A DNA stretch of 7,950 bases. Origin: an uncultured Bacteroidales bacterium (GTDB lineage: Bacteria; Bacteroidota; Bacteroidia; Bacteroidales; F082). Within the stretch, counting starts at the first letter, position 1, and every line of letters starts with the position of its first letter. Below are positions 7,262-7,950 of the stretch, one piece after another. The stretch spans positions 1 to 7,950 of the forward strand of contig CALGBV010000031.1 of NCBI GenBank assembly GCA_937884015.1, written 5' to 3'. Under the pieces are notes generated by a model, which saw only the letters and a list, made by a program, of their open reading frames with translations, searched no databases and was not told the origin of the DNA. The translations under genes and the position numbers were made by a program.

Positions 7262-7294
7262 CGCTATTAAAACAATCAATTAAAATCTATACCT

Positions 7295-7950
7295 ATGAAA
7301 AGATTATCTCTCATTCTAATGCTGATGTTGTCGGTGGTTTGGTCGTTTGGCCAGACTACGGTACACATCGATTTCAACGATTTTACTGAAGAAGCCAACA
7401 TCAACGGTCAGCAAGGCTGGGTGGCTCGTCCGCACAGCGCAGGTAATGGCGGCAAGCCGCTTTACACCGGCTTCTTAGGACCTCGCGGCATGATGACGCC
7501 CGACGAAACCATTGGCGTTTTCTCGGTCTGCTCCGGTACAAGCTATGGCGACATTGCCACGCACAGCCTCAGCGATTACGGCTTCGATTTTTCAACTGGC
7601 GGTGTCATCGAGGTTGAATGTGACATGTGGCGCGAATGGTGGGGCGACTTCTTTGGCATCGGTTTCGATGGCGATGGCGATGGCGTGGTGCTGCCTCCAA
7701 TCCTCGGCAACTACGAGCCTATCCGCCCGAATCCAAACGGCACAAGCCCTGATGGCGGCATTTACATGCTGACCACCGGCATCAACGAAGAAAACCCTGA
7801 CGGTTTCATGAACGGCATCATCCTGCCGAACAACACGATGGCTTTCGATTTCGATTTCGAACCTCATCAGAAATGGTATCGCTGGAAGATTTCCATCGAC
7901 TTGGATGCCAACGATGGCGCAGGTGCTTTCACCTTATTCATGATGCGTGA
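7295..7950 (+). CDS. Secreted protein of unknown function, 5' part only
   Basis: I read 218 codons open from ATG (7295-7297) to the right edge with no stop. Residues 1-20 are a signal peptide (MKRLSLILMLMLSVVWSFGQ) with a cleavage site after SFGQ, the style common in Bacteroidota secreted proteins. There is no lipobox. The mature part begins VHIDFNDF and is rich in Gly, Asp, Trp and Phe, with alternating beta-type patterns such as GVIEVECDMW and WYRWKISIDLD. This resembles a jelly-roll or LamG/concanavalin-like sandwich, but only weakly. DGDGDG at 125-130 could bind calcium. Residues 184-189 are FDFDFE. A T9SS tail would be expected at the missing C-terminus if it follows its neighbours, but that cannot be seen. 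I do not recognise the family. Confidence 0.85.
   Translation, partial: MKRLSLILMLMLSVVWSFGQTTVHIDFNDFTEEANINGQQGWVARPHSAGNGGKPLYTGFLGPRGMMTPDETIGVFSVCSGTSYGDIATHSLSDYGFDFSTGGVIEVECDMWREWWGDFFGIGFDGDGDGVVLPPILGNYEPIRPNPNGTSPDGGIYMLTTGINEENPDGFMNGIILPNNTMAFDFDFEPHQKWYRWKISIDLDANDGAGAFTLFMMR
7667..7684 (+). repeat. Short tandem repeat GATGGC x3 within the rightmost gene
   Basis: Three perfect copies of GATGGC encode Asp-Gly-Asp-Gly-Asp-Gly (residues 125-130) without breaking the frame. The unit is six bases, so slippage would add or remove Asp-Gly pairs rather than shift the frame. A shorter TTCGAT repeat (7844-7861, encoding FDFDFE) lies further along the same gene. Confidence 0.8.

Noticed and set aside
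6974..7279. Minus-strand open frame of 101 codons across the end of the EEP gene and the following gap
   Set aside because: Most of it is antisense to the conserved EEP C-terminus, and it shows no recognisable domain or promoter.
7163..7294. Rho-independent terminator after the EEP gene
   Set aside because: Only stems of about four bases (for example TTGT/ACAA near 7200) are visible, with no GC-rich hairpin followed by a T run.

Overview
The window looks like chromosome of a Bacteroidales-type bacterium (phylum Bacteroidota). Three things support this: C-terminal type IX secretion (T9SS) sorting domains on two proteins, streptopain-like C10 cysteine proteases with N-terminal prodomains, and AT-rich gene starts preceded by TAnnTTTG promoter boxes instead of Shine-Dalgarno sequences. 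I cannot name a genus. All five genes encode exported proteins, so this is a small secretome locus. I saw no rRNA, tRNA, CRISPR array, transposase or phage gene.

Left part, minus strand, positions 6224 down to 1: three tightly packed genes that look like one operon, with gaps of only 8 and 10 bases. First is a 924-residue C10 cysteine protease (6181 to 3407) with a signal peptide, inhibitory prodomain, intact Cys-His-Asn/Trp active-site motifs, Ig/fibronectin-III-like modules and a T9SS sorting domain. Second is a 444-residue secreted protein (3398 to 2064) built from eight aromatic repeats of about 29 residues and ending in a T9SS-type tail. Third is a second C10 protease (2053 running off the left edge), a clear paralogue of the first over the prodomain and catalytic domain but with an unrelated C-terminal half that enters a pre-peptidase C-terminal (PPC) domain at the window edge.

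Middle, 6182-6319: a 138-base divergent promoter region. It carries a candidate promoter for each direction and an exact 10-base direct repeat, 32 bases apart, lying between the two -7 boxes.

Right part, plus strand: a 280-residue lipoprotein of the endonuclease/exonuclease/phosphatase (EEP) superfamily with all catalytic motifs intact (6320-7162). After a 132-base gap with its own candidate promoter comes the 5' part of an unrecognised secreted protein (7295 to the right edge).

Taken together, the operon probably delivers two proteases and one repeat protein to the cell surface or medium. The EEP lipoprotein may cleave phosphodiester or phosphomonoester substrates outside the cytoplasm. A functional link between the two arms is only suggested by the shared promoter region. 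The most interesting points are the repeat protein placed between two C10 proteases with no recognisable Spi-like inhibitor gene, the possible shared operator, and the composition change inside the partial protease. None of these is clearly a new system.
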